Origin: Sphingomonadales bacterium
GTDB taxonomy: Bacteria > Pseudomonadota > Alphaproteobacteria > Sphingomonadales > Sphingomonadaceae
Length of the DNA stretch: 64,000 nucleotides
NCBI GenBank assembly: GCA_025352685.1
Contig: JANXSN010000038.1
Coordinates: 1-64,000, forward strand
Direction: 5' to 3'
Shown in pieces: positions 9,476 through 19,159 of this stretch; positions within the stretch are counted from its first letter, which is position 1, and each line of letters begins with the position of its first letter. The position numbers and the translations under genes are program-made. The notes under the pieces are model-generated. The model saw nothing but the letters and a program-made list of their open reading frames with translations. It ran no database searches and had not been told where the DNA came from.

Positions 9476-10176
9476 GCGATGGCTGGCATATCATCGGCGA
9501 GGCGCGGCTCGGCAATGTGCTGATCGTCGCCGACCACGCGTCGAACCGTGTGCCGCCAGAAATCGATCTAGGCATCGAACGCTCGCTGCTCAGTACGCAT
9601 ATCGGTTGGGACATCGGCGTCGCTTCGCTCGCTCACGGGCTCCATGCACCGGCCTATCTTGGCAACGTTTCGCGACTGGTGATCGACCTCAACCGCGACC
9701 CGGGCGACCCCGGCCTCGTCCCCCAGTCAAGCGACGGCTACGACATTCCCGGAAACAGGGGCGAAACCGGCGATAGGATTGCCAATTATTGGAAACCCTA
9801 TCACGAGGAACTGGCCCGGCAAATAGCAGTGATGCAGCCGCTTATGCTGCTGTCCTTGCATAGCTTTACACCCCGATTGGCAACCCGACCTGACGAAGTA
9901 CGCCCTTGGGAGATCGGCGTTCTGTACAACAGAGACGACCGCGCCGCACGGATTGCGATACCGCTGCTGGAAGCAGCAGGGATCGCCACGGGTGATCAGC
10001 AACCTTATTCAGGCAAGGTGCTCAATGCGACAATGAACCGCCATGCCGAGGGCAATGGCTTGCCCTACCTAGGGCTCGAAGTGCGCCAGGATCTGATCGA
10101 CAGCGATGAGGGCGTCGAGTGCTGGGGCGCACGGCTCATGCCGATCATTGCCGAGGTCTGTAACCGGGTCGCCTGA
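9472..10176 (+). CDS. N-formylglutamate amidohydrolase family protein
   Basis: 234 residues starting with MSDGWHIIGEARLG at the ATG that overlaps the ispE stop (ATGA). An in-frame start eight codons earlier lies inside ispE and is less likely. Family features are VADHASNRVPPE, HIGWDIG, VIDLNRDP and LSLHSFTP, which supply the histidine and acidic residues of the zinc site. Characterised members hydrolyse N-formylglutamate to formate and glutamate in histidine degradation. No hut genes are close, so the substrate here may differ. High confidence in family, lower in the specific reaction. Confidence 0.85.
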   Translation: MSDGWHIIGEARLGNVLIVADHASNRVPPEIDLGIERSLLSTHIGWDIGVASLAHGLHAPAYLGNVSRLVIDLNRDPGDPGLVPQSSDGYDIPGNRGETGDRIANYWKPYHEELARQIAVMQPLMLLSLHSFTPRLATRPDEVRPWEIGVLYNRDDRAARIAIPLLEAAGIATGDQQPYSGKVLNATMNRHAEGNGLPYLGLEVRQDLIDSDEGVECWGARLMPIIAEVCNRVA

Positions 10177-10222
10177 CACTTGTCCTTGATTCAGGCGCGC
10201 GTTGCGGCGATTGCACCACGAC

Positions 10223-11944
10223 ATGACCAATGTTTTCGACAAATCCCGCTTGCCCAGTCGCCACGTGTCGGTGGGGCCTGAGCGTGCACCACACAGGTCC
10301 TATTACTATGCGATGGGGCTGACCGAAGAAGAAATTGCGCGGCCTTTCGTTGCCATCGCATCGGCGGGGAATGACAGCGCGCCGTGTAACACAACGCTCG
10401 ATGCTCAAGCCAATGTCTGCCGCGCAGGCGTTGAGGCAGGCGGTGGCATGCCGCGTCGGTTCAACACCATCACCGTAACCGACGGCATCGCGATGGGCCA
10501 CCAGGGGATGAAATCCTCGCTCGTCAGCCGTGAAGTCATCGCCGATTCGGTCGAACTCAGCGTCCGCGGCCATTGCTATGATGCGCTGGTCGGCTTCGCT
10601 GGGTGTGACAAGAGTTTGCCTGGCATGATGATGGCCATGCTACGGCTCAATGTGCCCTCGATCTTCGTCTACGGCGGATCGATCTTGCCCGGGCGCCATC
10701 ACGATCGTGACGTGACAGTCAAGGATGTGTTCGAGATCGTCGGTAAATACGCCGCGGGCGCATGCCCGTTGAGCGAGGTCCATGAACTGGAACGCGTCGC
10801 ATGTCCGGGGCACGGCGCTTGTGGTGGTCAATATACGGCGAATACGATGGCGTGCGTTGGCGAAGCAATCGGTTTATCTCTCCCGAACAGTAACATGGTC
10901 CCCGCACCTTACAGCTCGCGCGAACAGATTGCGCATGCGGCAGGAGCACAGGTCATGGAATTGCTTGCCCGCAACATACGTCCGCGTGACATCTGCACCC
11001 GGGACGCATTTGAGAACGCCGCGCGCATTGTTGCCGCGACCGGCGGCTCGACCAACGCGGCGCTTCATCTTCCGGCAATGGCCAACGAGGCGGGAATTGA
11101 ATTCGACCTGTTTGACGTCGCCGAGATATTCAAATCAACGCCCTATCTTGCAGACCTTCAACCCGGCGGACAGTTCGTCGCGCGCGATATGTACGATGCT
11201 GGTGGCGTTTACATGTTGATGAAAACCATGCTCGATGCAGGCTTGTTGCTCGGCAACTGCATGACGGTTACCGGTCGGACGCTGGGCGAAAACATCGATC
11301 AGGTGATCTGGAACCCCGACCAGAAGGTCATCTACCCCGCGACGGCGCCGATTACCCCATCCGGTGGCGTCGTCGGTCTGCGCGGTAGCCTGGCGCCCGA
11401 CGGTGCCATCGTGAAGGTCGCTGGGTTGCACATTCTGAAGTTTGTCGGACCGGCGCGCGTGTTCGACTGCGAGGAGGATTGCTTCGCAGCGGTGGAGGCG
11501 CGTTTGATCCGTGCAGGAGAAGTCATCGTGATCCGCTACGAAGGTCCAAAGGGCGGACCCGGCATGCGTGAGATGCTATCGACCACGGCGGCGCTCTACG
11601 GGCTTGGCATGGGTGAAAGCGTTGCGCTCGTTACCGACGGACGCTTTTCGGGCGCAACACGCGGGTTCTGCATCGGTCATGTCGGGCCGGAAGCTGCCGA
11701 TGGCGGGCCGATTGCCTTGATCGAGGATGGCGACATCATTGAAATTGATGCTGAAATCGGAACGATTGATCTGGTCGTCGACCCACAGGTTCTCGCCGAT
11801 CGAAAGTCGCGCTGGCATGGGCGCACCAATGACTATCAGTCCGGCGCTTTATGGCGTTATGCAAGAAACGTCGGTCCTGCTTGGCAGGGCGCGGTGACAC
11901 ATCCCGGCGCCAAAGCGGAAACGCATGTTTTTGCGGACATCTAG
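10223..11944 (+). CDS. ilvD: Dihydroxy-acid dehydratase
   Basis: About 573 residues from the ATG reading [16 protein letters not shown]; an earlier in-frame start at 10202 would add seven residues. Three cluster cysteines are visible in [21 protein letters not shown] and [14 protein letters not shown]. The GACGG form is the one typical of the oxygen-tolerant [2Fe-2S] branch rather than the E. coli [4Fe-4S] type. The enzyme makes 2-oxo acids from dihydroxy acids in valine, leucine and isoleucine synthesis. The related Edd enzyme (phosphogluconate dehydratase) is unlikely because the sequence follows the IlvD pattern. Its 3' end overlaps a small lipoprotein gene by 20 bases. Confidence 0.95.
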   Translation: MTNVFDKSRLPSRHVSVGPERAPHRSYYYAMGLTEEEIARPFVAIASAGNDSAPCNTTLDAQANVCRAGVEAGGGMPRRFNTITVTDGIAMGHQGMKSSLVSREVIADSVELSVRGHCYDALVGFAGCDKSLPGMMMAMLRLNVPSIFVYGGSILPGRHHDRDVTVKDVFEIVGKYAAGACPLSEVHELERVACPGHGACGGQYTANTMACVGEAIGLSLPNSNMVPAPYSSREQIAHAAGAQVMELLARNIRPRDICTRDAFENAARIVAATGGSTNAALHLPAMANEAGIEFDLFDVAEIFKSTPYLADLQPGGQFVARDMYDAGGVYMLMKTMLDAGLLLGNCMTVTGRTLGENIDQVIWNPDQKVIYPATAPITPSGGVVGLRGSLAPDGAIVKVAGLHILKFVGPARVFDCEEDCFAAVEARLIRAGEVIVIRYEGPKGGPGMREMLSTTAALYGLGMGESVALVTDGRFSGATRGFCIGHVGPEAADGGPIALIEDGDIIEIDAEIGTIDLVVDPQVLADRKSRWHGRTNDYQSGALWRYARNVGPAWQGAVTHPGAKAETHVFADI

Positions 11945-12263
11945 TTTGTACCTTGCGCTGATTGTCGCCGCTTGCGGGTCCAAGCCCGACGACACGGTTG
12001 CAGTCGTGCCGCTGGCTGATCGGATTGACTGCGCGCTCGACGGTGTTGCCAACTTCGCGAAAGCATGTGTCCTCGAAAAGGCCGGTGGGATCCGGTTTGT
12101 CCTGCACCACCCAGGCGGCGGGTTCCGGCGAATCGACGTTGCCCCAGACGGCACGATTTCGGCCGCCGATGGCAGCGCGGTGGCGGGAGGAGAAGTCCTT
12201 CCCGATGGACGGTTCGAACTGACGATGGGCAGCGACCGCTACCGCCTGCCACCACGCAAGTGA
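11925..12263 (+). CDS. Small putative lipoprotein
   Basis: 112 residues with a short hydrophobic N-terminus and a lipobox ([13 protein letters not shown], cysteine at about 17), so the mature protein is probably anchored by lipid. The body contains two further cysteines (IDCALD and KACVLE), which may pair, and a beta-rich tail with [16 protein letters not shown] recognise no named family. It begins 20 bases inside ilvD and its TGA overlaps the GTG of nnr, so it is part of the same transcription unit. Confidence 0.75.
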   Translation: MFLRTSSLYLALIVAACGSKPDDTVAVVPLADRIDCALDGVANFAKACVLEKAGGIRFVLHHPGGGFRRIDVAPDGTISAADGSAVAGGEVLPDGRFELTMGSDRYRLPPRK

Positions 12264-13615
12264 GACCGCTCAGCGGTCCGGTTTTGAACGCTGCCGATAT
12301 GCGGGCAGCTGAACTGGCCTGTAGCGTTGCGCTAAATGTTTTGATGGAGCAGGCCGGGCGCGCGCTGGCGGAAGCCGTACTGCGCTTTGGCAGCGGGGCT
12401 CCGGTACTGATTCTGTGTGGTCCCGGCAATAACGGCGGAGACGGCTATGTTGCCGCGCGCGTGCTGGCCGAACGCGGCGTGCCGACCAAAGTCGCGGCGC
12501 TCGACCATCCGACAACAGAACTCGCCAAGGAGGCCCGTAGGCGCTGGAACGGGGAGGTGCTACCCCTCCGCCTGGCAGCCGGAGCGCCGGTGCTCGTAGA
12601 TGCCGTATTCGGCACGGGTTTGACGAGAGCTTTGGATCGTGAGGTGCGCTCTAGTCTTCTGCGACTTTCGGCCTGCGCACGGATCGTCATCGCTGCCGAC
12701 CTTCCCAGCGGGGTCGGGACTGACGACGGCAGTGATCTTGGCGCCGTTCCAGCCCACATCACGCTTGCCTTTGGTGCCGCCAAGCCTGCACACCTGCTGC
12801 AACCCGCCGCCCGGCTTTGCGGTCGTGTGCTTGCTGTCGACATCGGTATCGCGGCAACCAGCGACATAGACGTCTTGTCGCGCCCGCACCTCGATGCCCC
12901 TGCGCCGACCGATCATAAATACTCGCGTGGTATGGTCGCAGTCGTCGCAGGACCCATGATGGGCGCGGCAACGCTGAGCGTTAGCGCAGCGGCACACTTG
13001 GCCGGTTATACGGTATTGTGCGGGAGCGCTGACGCACCGGCCGCAGTTGTCCGGCGCGAGTTCAGTGCAACGATTGCCGATCCGAACTTGCGGGCCATGC
13101 TTATTGGGCCCGGGCTCACCGACGCACCGAGGAACCGCGTCAAGCTCGAAGTGGCGTTGGCCTCCTCGGTACCGCTGGTGCTCGACGCCGGCGCGCTGGG
13201 CATGGTGACGCCGGAAAATATTCAACGAGCGGCAGCCACCGTCTTGACGCCGCACGAGGGGGAGTTCGGACGACTTTTTGGCGCAACCGAGGGAAGCAAG
13301 ATCGATCGCGCGCGGCTCGCTTCGCGGCGGTCGGGGGCGACGATCGTGTTTAAGGGAAGCGATACCGTCATTGCCTCACCTGACGGACGCGTTACACTTG
13401 CGCCCGCTGCGTCGCCGTGGCTGGCGACGGCAGGGACGGGCGATGTTCTTGCAGGGATTGTGACCGCGATGCTCGGCCGCGGCATGGGTGCACACAAAGC
13501 AGCGTGCGCGGCAGTCTGGCTTCACGGAGAGGCTGCGCGGCGCGCTGGCGTCGCGTTCCGCGCCGATGACCTTTGTGCGCACATTCCTGCAGCAGTCGTA
13601 TCGGCGCTCCCGTGA
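12260..13615 (+). CDS. nnr: Bifunctional NAD(P)H-hydrate epimerase / ADP-dependent dehydratase
   Basis: About 451 residues. The start is the GTG at 12260 overlapping the preceding TGA (GTGA); the longer open frame upstream is out-of-frame lipoprotein sequence. The N-terminal YjeF epimerase domain has LMEQAGRALAEA and CGPGNNGGDGYVAARVL. The C-terminal ribokinase-like dehydratase domain shows the kinase fold pattern with LTPHEGEFGRLFG, VFKGSDTVIASPDG and TAGTGDVLAGIVTAMLG. It repairs hydrated NADH and NADPH. The two-domain fusion is the usual bacterial form. The stop overlaps the next start (GTGA). Confidence 0.93.
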   Translation: MRPLSGPVLNAADMRAAELACSVALNVLMEQAGRALAEAVLRFGSGAPVLILCGPGNNGGDGYVAARVLAERGVPTKVAALDHPTTELAKEARRRWNGEVLPLRLAAGAPVLVDAVFGTGLTRALDREVRSSLLRLSACARIVIAADLPSGVGTDDGSDLGAVPAHITLAFGAAKPAHLLQPAARLCGRVLAVDIGIAATSDIDVLSRPHLDAPAPTDHKYSRGMVAVVAGPMMGAATLSVSAAAHLAGYTVLCGSADAPAAVVRREFSATIADPNLRAMLIGPGLTDAPRNRVKLEVALASSVPLVLDAGALGMVTPENIQRAAATVLTPHEGEFGRLFGATEGSKIDRARLASRRSGATIVFKGSDTVIASPDGRVTLAPAASPWLATAGTGDVLAGIVTAMLGRGMGAHKAACAAVWLHGEAARRAGVAFRADDLCAHIPAAVVSALP

Positions 13616-14784
13616 ACGCAACCGTCGTCCGCCTCGCAGCCCGTGGTGACGGCGTCACCGATGCAGGGCAGTTTTTCAAGGGAACTGCGCCGGGCGATAT
13701 CATCGAGGCCAACGGATCCGTCATTGCCGGTCCACACCGCGCTATCCCGCCTTGTCGTCATTATGCTGTCTGTGGCGGCTGCCAGCTCCAACATGTGGAC
13801 GATGCGAGCTATGCCTGCTTCGTTGCCGAACGCATCATGCGTGCTCTTGCAGAGCACCGAGTCGACGCACCAACCTTTGCTCCAGTTCATCTCTCTGCCC
13901 CCCATACGCGTCGCCGTGCGACCCTTCGCGCAGAACGGCGGGGCATGCAGGTGATTCTCGGCTTCAACGAGGGCGCGAGCCACTCGATCGTCGATCTGCG
14001 CGAATGCCATGTGCTGTTGCCTGAACTCGTCGCGCTGCTGGTGCCGCTGCGTCGGCTGTTGGCGGCCGTCATGCCGGAACGGGGACGGGCTACAGTCACA
14101 CTGACCCGTGTCGATCAGGGAATCGATCTGCTGCTTGCCGGTTTCGAGCTGGATGGATTGACGGCCATCGAAGCGCTCAACGTTTTCGCCCAAACGCACG
14201 GGTTGGCGAGGCTGTCGCTTGACGAGGGTCTTGGTCCGTCAACACGCTGGGCTCCACAAACGCCGACCATCACGTTGGGCAGCGTGCAGGTAGCGCTGCC
14301 TGATGGTGCCTTTTTGCAGGCAACCGCGGATGGTGAGGCTGCTCTCGTTCAGGCAGTACGTGAGACGGTCGGCGATGCGTCCACCACGGTGGATCTGTTC
14401 GCCGGTCTTGGCACTTTTGCCCTTTCTCTGAAGGGCCGCGTCAAAGCCGTCGAAGGCAGTCGGGACGCTGCGCTTGCCCTTTCCGCGACTCGCCGTGTTG
14501 CCGTTGAACATCGCGACCTGTTCCGGCGACCGCTGACCGCCCACGAGCTGAACATGTTCGAAGCGGTCGTCCTCGACCCCCCGCGCGCCGGAGCCCGTGA
14601 GCAGGTTGCCGAACTTTCAGCCTCGAGCGTGCCGCGTATTGCCTATGTTTCGTGCAACCCGGCGACGTTTGCGCGCGATGCCCGCATTCTCGTCGACGGG
14701 GGCTACAGCCTCGCCCGCGTCGTGCCAGTCGGTCAGTTCCGATGGTCTACCCACGTCGAGATGGCTGCGACCTTCCGACGTTAG
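13612..14784 (+). CDS. Fe-S cluster-containing RNA 5-methyluridine methyltransferase (RlmD/RumA-like)
   Basis: About 390 residues from the GTG at 13612. Cluster cysteines appear as PPCRHYAVCGGC (C-x5-C-x2-C) with a fourth in LRECHV. The SAM motif is VDLFAGLGTFAL, the catalytic motif is YVSCNPATFARD with the nucleophilic cysteine, and VLDPPRAGA is the DPP-type loop. This set defines the TrmA/RlmC/RlmD family, which methylates uridine C5. The cluster favours RlmD (23S U1939) over TrmA, but paralogues occur. No N-terminal TRAM domain of full length is seen. The gene ends convergently with a MAPEG gene, the two stops sharing TTAG. Confidence 0.88.
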   Translation: MNATVVRLAARGDGVTDAGQFFKGTAPGDIIEANGSVIAGPHRAIPPCRHYAVCGGCQLQHVDDASYACFVAERIMRALAEHRVDAPTFAPVHLSAPHTRRRATLRAERRGMQVILGFNEGASHSIVDLRECHVLLPELVALLVPLRRLLAAVMPERGRATVTLTRVDQGIDLLLAGFELDGLTAIEALNVFAQTHGLARLSLDEGLGPSTRWAPQTPTITLGSVQVALPDGAFLQATADGEAALVQAVRETVGDASTTVDLFAGLGTFALSLKGRVKAVEGSRDAALALSATRRVAVEHRDLFRRPLTAHELNMFEAVVLDPPRAGAREQVAELSASSVPRIAYVSCNPATFARDARILVDGGYSLARVVPVGQFRWSTHVEMAATFRR

Positions 14785-15203
14785 AAAACGATCAGCGCGG
14801 CACGGACAGCCATCACCAGCAAAGCCAGACTTCCGATCGCAAAGATGGAGAAGCGCATAAGCACAACGTTCGTCGTCGCATGGACGAGGCTGTGCACAAC
14901 CCTCGATGCGACATAGATCCACGCTAGGACGAGATTGAACCCCGTTCCCGCGTCTGCCAACGCCATGACGCCCGCCAGCGCGTAGAACAGCGTAGGCTGC
15001 TCCATCAAATGATTGTAATTATCCGCCTTCCACTGGATTTGTTTGGGCAACATGGTCGCAAGGTCAGCGGTGCGTTCCCCGGCATCTTTGGGCAATCGCG
15101 CTTTAGCGATTGCAGGGACCCGCGTTGCGGCCATCCAGCCAAGCATGACAAACGTCCACAGCACGAGAGCGACCATGGGAGCGAGAATTGGGCTGTGGGT
15201 CAA
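14781..15203 (-). CDS. MAPEG family membrane protein (second of a tandem pair)
   Basis: About 140 residues with four hydrophobic segments. The start chosen is a TTG at 15203 that overlaps the TGA of the upstream paralogue (TTGA). It gives LTHSPILAPMVALVLW, aligning with the paralogue's N-terminus; an ATG at 15176 is the alternative. Shared MAPEG features are QWKADNYNHLMEQPTLFYA and AWIYVASRVVHSLVH, which include the conserved asparagine/glutamate region. MAPEG proteins include glutathione-dependent enzymes, but bacterial members of this subgroup have no settled substrate. Confidence 0.85.
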   Translation of the reverse strand: MTHSPILAPMVALVLWTFVMLGWMAATRVPAIAKARLPKDAGERTADLATMLPKQIQWKADNYNHLMEQPTLFYALAGVMALADAGTGFNLVLAWIYVASRVVHSLVHATTNVVLMRFSIFAIGSLALLVMAVRAALIVF

Positions 15204-15652
15204 TGCGCTACGCCAAAAGTGTGAAAACCGAACGCCGCAAAAAGAGCACGCGTTGCCAGCATGATTAGCGGGATTGTGCCCAGAAAATGCAAAGCGAAGC
15301 GGACGATCACGCGGTTGACCAAAACCTGAACCAGGCTGTGTATGATTCGAAAGCCGACATAGACCCATGCCAGGGTCGCGTTGAAGCCGTTCCCCATCCC
15401 GAGCAGTGCCAATGTAAAGGCCGCCGCGTAGAACACCGTCGGCTGTTCCATCAGGTGGTTGTAATTGTCGGCTTTCCATTGGACCGTTGGGGGCAGGACA
15501 GCTTTCAGATCGGCCCCGCTGCCGCCAATCATGTTTCTGGCGTCAATATTTGCCCGTTGCATCGCAGGGATGCGTGTCGCGTACAACCAGGCCCACATGA
15601 CCATCGACCAGGCGACAAGTAAAGCAATCGGCTGAAGTATTTCGGCGTTCAC
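15200..15652 (-). CDS. MAPEG family membrane protein (first of a tandem pair)
   Basis: 150 residues and about four membrane segments, with the MAPEG core QWKADNYNHLMEQPTVFYA and AWVYVGFRIIHSLVQ. It is closely related to the downstream neighbour, pointing to tandem duplication. A polar insertion (NIDARNMIGGSGADL) sits between the first membrane segment and the core. A good Shine-Dalgarno (AGGGGGATGC-like) lies just upstream of the ATG at 15652. Function beyond family membership is unknown. Confidence 0.87.
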   Translation of the reverse strand: MNAEILQPIALLVAWSMVMWAWLYATRIPAMQRANIDARNMIGGSGADLKAVLPPTVQWKADNYNHLMEQPTVFYAAAFTLALLGMGNGFNATLAWVYVGFRIIHSLVQVLVNRVIVRFALHFLGTIPLIMLATRALFAAFGFHTFGVAH

Positions 15653-15708
15653 GGCAGCATCCCCCTGTTATGAGCAAGAGGCTGCCTGAATGTGTTGCGA
15701 GAAGCAAC

Positions 15709-16761
15709 TCAATCAAACGTCGCGCCCCACCTCCGCTTTGCGCGATTTTTCCAAGAACCGCGGTGATAGGCGTCGCTGGCGAGCAAAGGCATCACTGAAC
15801 CTGCCTCGGCGAATACCATTTGTTCGATGCCGGTGTTGACCTTGCCCCAGCTTGCCGCTTCCTGGAGCGTCGATGACGAACACGCGCCGTCGCGAACGTC
15901 GGCGACTGTTATCTGGACAGCATATTTGTGAACCTGGACATCGTCATGGCCCAGGATCTCGGCGCACACGACGGTATCCTGAATGAAGTTCTTGGGCACG
16001 CCCCCCCCGATCATGAGGAGGCCCGTCGTCCCTGCCTTGATCTTGATATCGGTCAATTCGCGGAAGTCGGCGATGGCGTCGAGGACCATGTAGTCCTTGC
16101 CCGCTTTGGCGCAGTCGACCTGATGCTTGACGAGGCCAAAACCGGCGGATGAATCGACAAACGCCGGACAGAAGATGGGCACGTCGTGCTCGTAGGCCAG
16201 CTTGACGAGACTGTTGTCCTTCTTGCCGTTTTCAACAAGATACTTGCCCATCTCTCGGATAAAGGCGCGGCTCGAATACGCACGAGGTTCAAGCGAGTTA
16301 GCAATTTCGAGAATAGTGTGGTCACAATCCTGCAGCTGCTCTTCGTCGATGTAGGTGTCGTAGATGCGGTCGATTAAAAGTGAACGCAGTGTATCGTCAT
16401 CGGGCACGTCGAGTGCTTGATAATGCTTGTGCCCGAGTCCCTCGAAAAAATCCATGTCGACGATGCTCGCACCCGTGGCAACAACGCCGTCTATCATGTT
16501 CGATTCGAGCAGTTTGGCATACAGGTCCATGCACCCGCCCGCGCTGGTCGAACCTGCAATAACGAGAAAAATCGAGCAGTCGGGATCTTCGAGCATCTGG
16601 TTGTAAATGCTCGTGGCGCGCGCCAGGTCACGGCTGGTGAAGCTCATTTTACTCATTTGATCGATGATTGGTCGCGCATCGAAACTGGTGATGTCGATAT
16701 GCTCGACGGTCGTCGAGAGAAGCTCCGCCTTACGCTGGGCGTTGATCTGTGGGGTGGTCAT
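15709..16761 (-). CDS. Deoxyhypusine synthase-like protein
   Basis: About 350 residues. The ATG at 16761 (MTTPQINAQ) is preceded by GGAGAACGAAGA, a good ribosome site, so it is preferred to an in-frame ATG at 16782. Sequence features of the deoxyhypusine synthase family are the NAD-fold segment IAGSTSAGG, VDSSAGFG, IGGGVPKNFIQ and the active-site lysine motif EAASWGKVNTG. Bacteria lack the eIF5A substrate, and homologues can act on small polyamines, for example as homospermidine synthase. The gene follows an ornithine-decarboxylase-like gene, which would supply putrescine. The polyamine role is inference; the family assignment is solid. Confidence 0.88.
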   Translation of the reverse strand: MTTPQINAQRKAELLSTTVEHIDITSFDARPIIDQMSKMSFTSRDLARATSIYNQMLEDPDCSIFLVIAGSTSAGGCMDLYAKLLESNMIDGVVATGASIVDMDFFEGLGHKHYQALDVPDDDTLRSLLIDRIYDTYIDEEQLQDCDHTILEIANSLEPRAYSSRAFIREMGKYLVENGKKDNSLVKLAYEHDVPIFCPAFVDSSAGFGLVKHQVDCAKAGKDYMVLDAIADFRELTDIKIKAGTTGLLMIGGGVPKNFIQDTVVCAEILGHDDVQVHKYAVQITVADVRDGACSSSTLQEAASWGKVNTGIEQMVFAEAGSVMPLLASDAYHRGSWKNRAKRRWGATFD

Positions 16762-16858
16762 TCTTCGTTCTCCAACCATCATCGCAGCAAAGGCCGGGAC
16801 CCCCAGCGATCAAGGCCTCACAGCTTTCAACGAATGACGGCGTGTTGATAGGGCCCTG

Positions 16859-18043
16859 TTACAGCTTGACGACGTTTGACGCGACGCGTCGGTGCTCCTC
16901 GACGTAGAGCGATACCATGGGTTCGTCGGATACTTCGATCGTTTCGACACTCCCGAACCCGTTGAAGCCGGTCCGCATGGCGCAACCATATGCGCCCAGC
17001 ATGCCGATTTCGATATAGTCGCCGGCCTCGACACCGGCGGGCAGGATGAATGGCCCAGCCATGTGATCGAGGTCGTCACAGGTCGGTCCATAGAAACTGA
17101 ACGGATGCGATTTAGTGGGCACGAATTCAGGGCGTAGAAGCTCGACAGGGAAACGCCAGCCGATATGAGCTGCATCGAACAAAGCGCCGTAAGCGCCGTC
17201 ATTGATGTAAAGCTCATCGCCGCGACGCTTCTCAACGCGGACGATCAGTGACGAATATTCGGCGCAGAGAGCGCGACCCGGCTCACACCACAATTCGGAC
17301 GAATAGCTGACGGGCAAACTTTCGAATGCGCGGTGGATAACATCGAAGAAAACCTCGAGCGGCGGTGGCTCCATGCCGGGATAGGACGACGGAAATCCGC
17401 CACCCACGTCGACAACGTCCACGGTCACGCCGGCTGAGACGATCGCTGCACGGACGCGCTCCATCGCTTCGGTATATGCGGCGGGCTTCATCGCCTGGCT
17501 TCCAACGTGAAAACAAATACCAAGAGCATCTGCGCTCTGGCGCGCAGCGATCAAAAGATCTTTAACTTCGGATGGTTCTGTCCCGAACTTCGAAGCCAAA
17601 CTCAGCTTTGAATGTTCCGAAGAAACGCGGAGCCGAACGCACAATGTGAGGTCGGGTGCGTTACCCGTCGCCCGCTCAATCTTTGCCAGTTCCTCGAGCG
17701 TATCGAGAGAAAAGGTTCGGACACCGTGCAAATGGTAGGCCTCACGGATCGCTTCTTCGGCTTTCACCGGGTGCATGAAGCACAGGATCGCGTCCGGCAG
17801 CAGGTCGGCCACGAGACGCACCTCTGAAATCGAGGCCACGTCGAAATGCGTGATACCGCTCGTCCAGAGCGTCTGGATCAGGTCGGGAGACGGATTCGCT
17901 TTAACCGCGTAAATCGAGCGTCCCGGAAACTTCTCTACGAAGAACCGGGCCGCGCGCCGTGCCGCGTGCGGTCGAATGAGCGTAACCGGCTGAACCGGCT
18001 TTAGGGACGACGCTAGCCCCAGCGCGCTATGATGCTTGACCAA
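16859..18043 (-). CDS. Type III (alanine-racemase fold) ornithine/lysine decarboxylase-like enzyme
   Basis: About 394 residues from a TTG at 18043 with GGAGG nine bases upstream. The longer open frame to 18196 has no ribosome site and leaves no promoter space for the divergent gene. Features are the PLP lysine in YAVKANPSPDL, HVGSQ, the glycine-rich DVGGGFPSSYPG, EPGRALCAEY, and the cross-subunit cysteine motif GPTCDDLDHM that distinguishes decarboxylases of the ODC group. It probably converts ornithine to putrescine. It lies just upstream of the deoxyhypusine-synthase-like gene on the same strand, suggesting a polyamine pathway pair. Confidence 0.88.
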   Translation of the reverse strand: MVKHHSALGLASSLKPVQPVTLIRPHAARRAARFFVEKFPGRSIYAVKANPSPDLIQTLWTSGITHFDVASISEVRLVADLLPDAILCFMHPVKAEEAIREAYHLHGVRTFSLDTLEELAKIERATGNAPDLTLCVRLRVSSEHSKLSLASKFGTEPSEVKDLLIAARQSADALGICFHVGSQAMKPAAYTEAMERVRAAIVSAGVTVDVVDVGGGFPSSYPGMEPPPLEVFFDVIHRAFESLPVSYSSELWCEPGRALCAEYSSLIVRVEKRRGDELYINDGAYGALFDAAHIGWRFPVELLRPEFVPTKSHPFSFYGPTCDDLDHMAGPFILPAGVEAGDYIEIGMLGAYGCAMRTGFNGFGSVETIEVSDEPMVSLYVEEHRRVASNVVKL

Positions 18044-18199
18044 CTCAAGAGACCTCCAATTGCCTTGCGGCAGTGTCGAAAAAGCTGCCTTGCGGTGGAA
18101 GTCCCATGGAGCAGCGTTCGGGGATATATGGAGGGGGGATCTCCATGTAAAGGACTGGAGATTAATATCGTCACGATAGGGTAACAGGAGCGCCAAAGC

Positions 18200-19159
18200 G
18201 TGAGAATTCCGGGATCTTCTGGTGTCAAAGCCGCCGCTGCCGCTGTCGCAGAAATCGTACTCCCGACGCCGCTGTTAACTTTCGAACACGCCGGAGCCCA
18301 AGTGTTTGTGAAAGCTGAGTCGGTCCAGCCCACGGGAGCTTTCAAATTGCGTGGTGCGTGGTGGCGCTTGGTGTCGCTGTCTGAGGAAGAGCGGCTTCGA
18401 GGCGTTGTCGCGTTTTCCTCTGGCAATCATGCGTTGGGTATCGCGTGGGCAGCAAGACGCTTGGGGATTAGCGCGACAATCGTGATGCCATCAGATGCCC
18501 CTTCGGCCAAGTTGGCCGGCACGCGCGACCTTGGCGCGGAAGTAATCCTGTTCGACCGTGCCACTCAGAATCGCGAAGCGATCGCTGCTGCATTGGCGTT
18601 GGAACGGGGCGCGACATTAGTGCCCAGCTTCGACGATCCGTGGGTCGTTGAGGGTCAAGGCAGCGCCGGCATCGAGGCGACCGCGCAACTGGCAGCCCTA
18701 GGCTTTGCTTCACCAGATACAGTGGTCGCGTGTTGCGGCGGAGGGGGTTTGGCATCGGGAATGGCGCTGGCCTGCCCAGACGCGCGAATCCATGTTGTCG
18801 AACCTGAGGGCTGGGACGACATGGCGCGCTCGCTTGCGTGCGGGGAGATTGTGCCGGTCAAGCCCAACCCGCCGCCGACTGCGTGCGACGCGTTGATGAC
18901 ACAGCGGGTTGCGCGGTTGACCTTCGACATTCTCAAGGCGCGCGCCGCGACAGGCGTTGCCGTTTCCGAAACCGAAATCGAAGACGCAATCCGTTTTGCT
19001 TACGCCCGCTTTCGACTCGTTATCGAACCGGGTGGTGCCGTGGCACTCGCTGCTGTGTTAGCGAATAAAGTGGCGCTCGGTCGGCGAACGGTAGTAACGC
19101 TGTCGGGTGGTAACATAGATTCGTTGCACTTTGCGGCAATTCTGGACCGCGGGCGATGA
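18200..19159 (+). CDS. Threonine/serine dehydratase, PLP fold II
   Basis: 319 residues from a GTG at 18200 with AGGAG nine bases upstream. The PLP lysine lies in QPTGAFKLRGAW, followed by FSSGNHALGIAWAA and the phosphate-binding glycine loop CCGGGGLASGMA. It is short and has no C-terminal ACT-like regulatory domain, so it looks like a catabolic threonine/serine ammonia-lyase or serine racemase-type enzyme rather than feedback-controlled IlvA. It is divergent from the ornithine-decarboxylase-like gene across a ~155-base promoter region. A 52-codon membrane-protein gene is coupled to its 3' end by ATGA. Confidence 0.88.
   Translation: MRIPGSSGVKAAAAAVAEIVLPTPLLTFEHAGAQVFVKAESVQPTGAFKLRGAWWRLVSLSEEERLRGVVAFSSGNHALGIAWAARRLGISATIVMPSDAPSAKLAGTRDLGAEVILFDRATQNREAIAAALALERGATLVPSFDDPWVVEGQGSAGIEATAQLAALGFASPDTVVACCGGGGLASGMALACPDARIHVVEPEGWDDMARSLACGEIVPVKPNPPPTACDALMTQRVARLTFDILKARAATGVAVSETEIEDAIRFAYARFRLVIEPGGAVALAAVLANKVALGRRTVVTLSGGNIDSLHFAAILDRGR

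Noticed and set aside
12065-12259. N-terminal extension of nnr
   Set aside because: The added residues are Arg/Pro-rich out-of-frame translation of the lipoprotein gene; the GTG at 12260 overlaps the preceding stop in the usual way.
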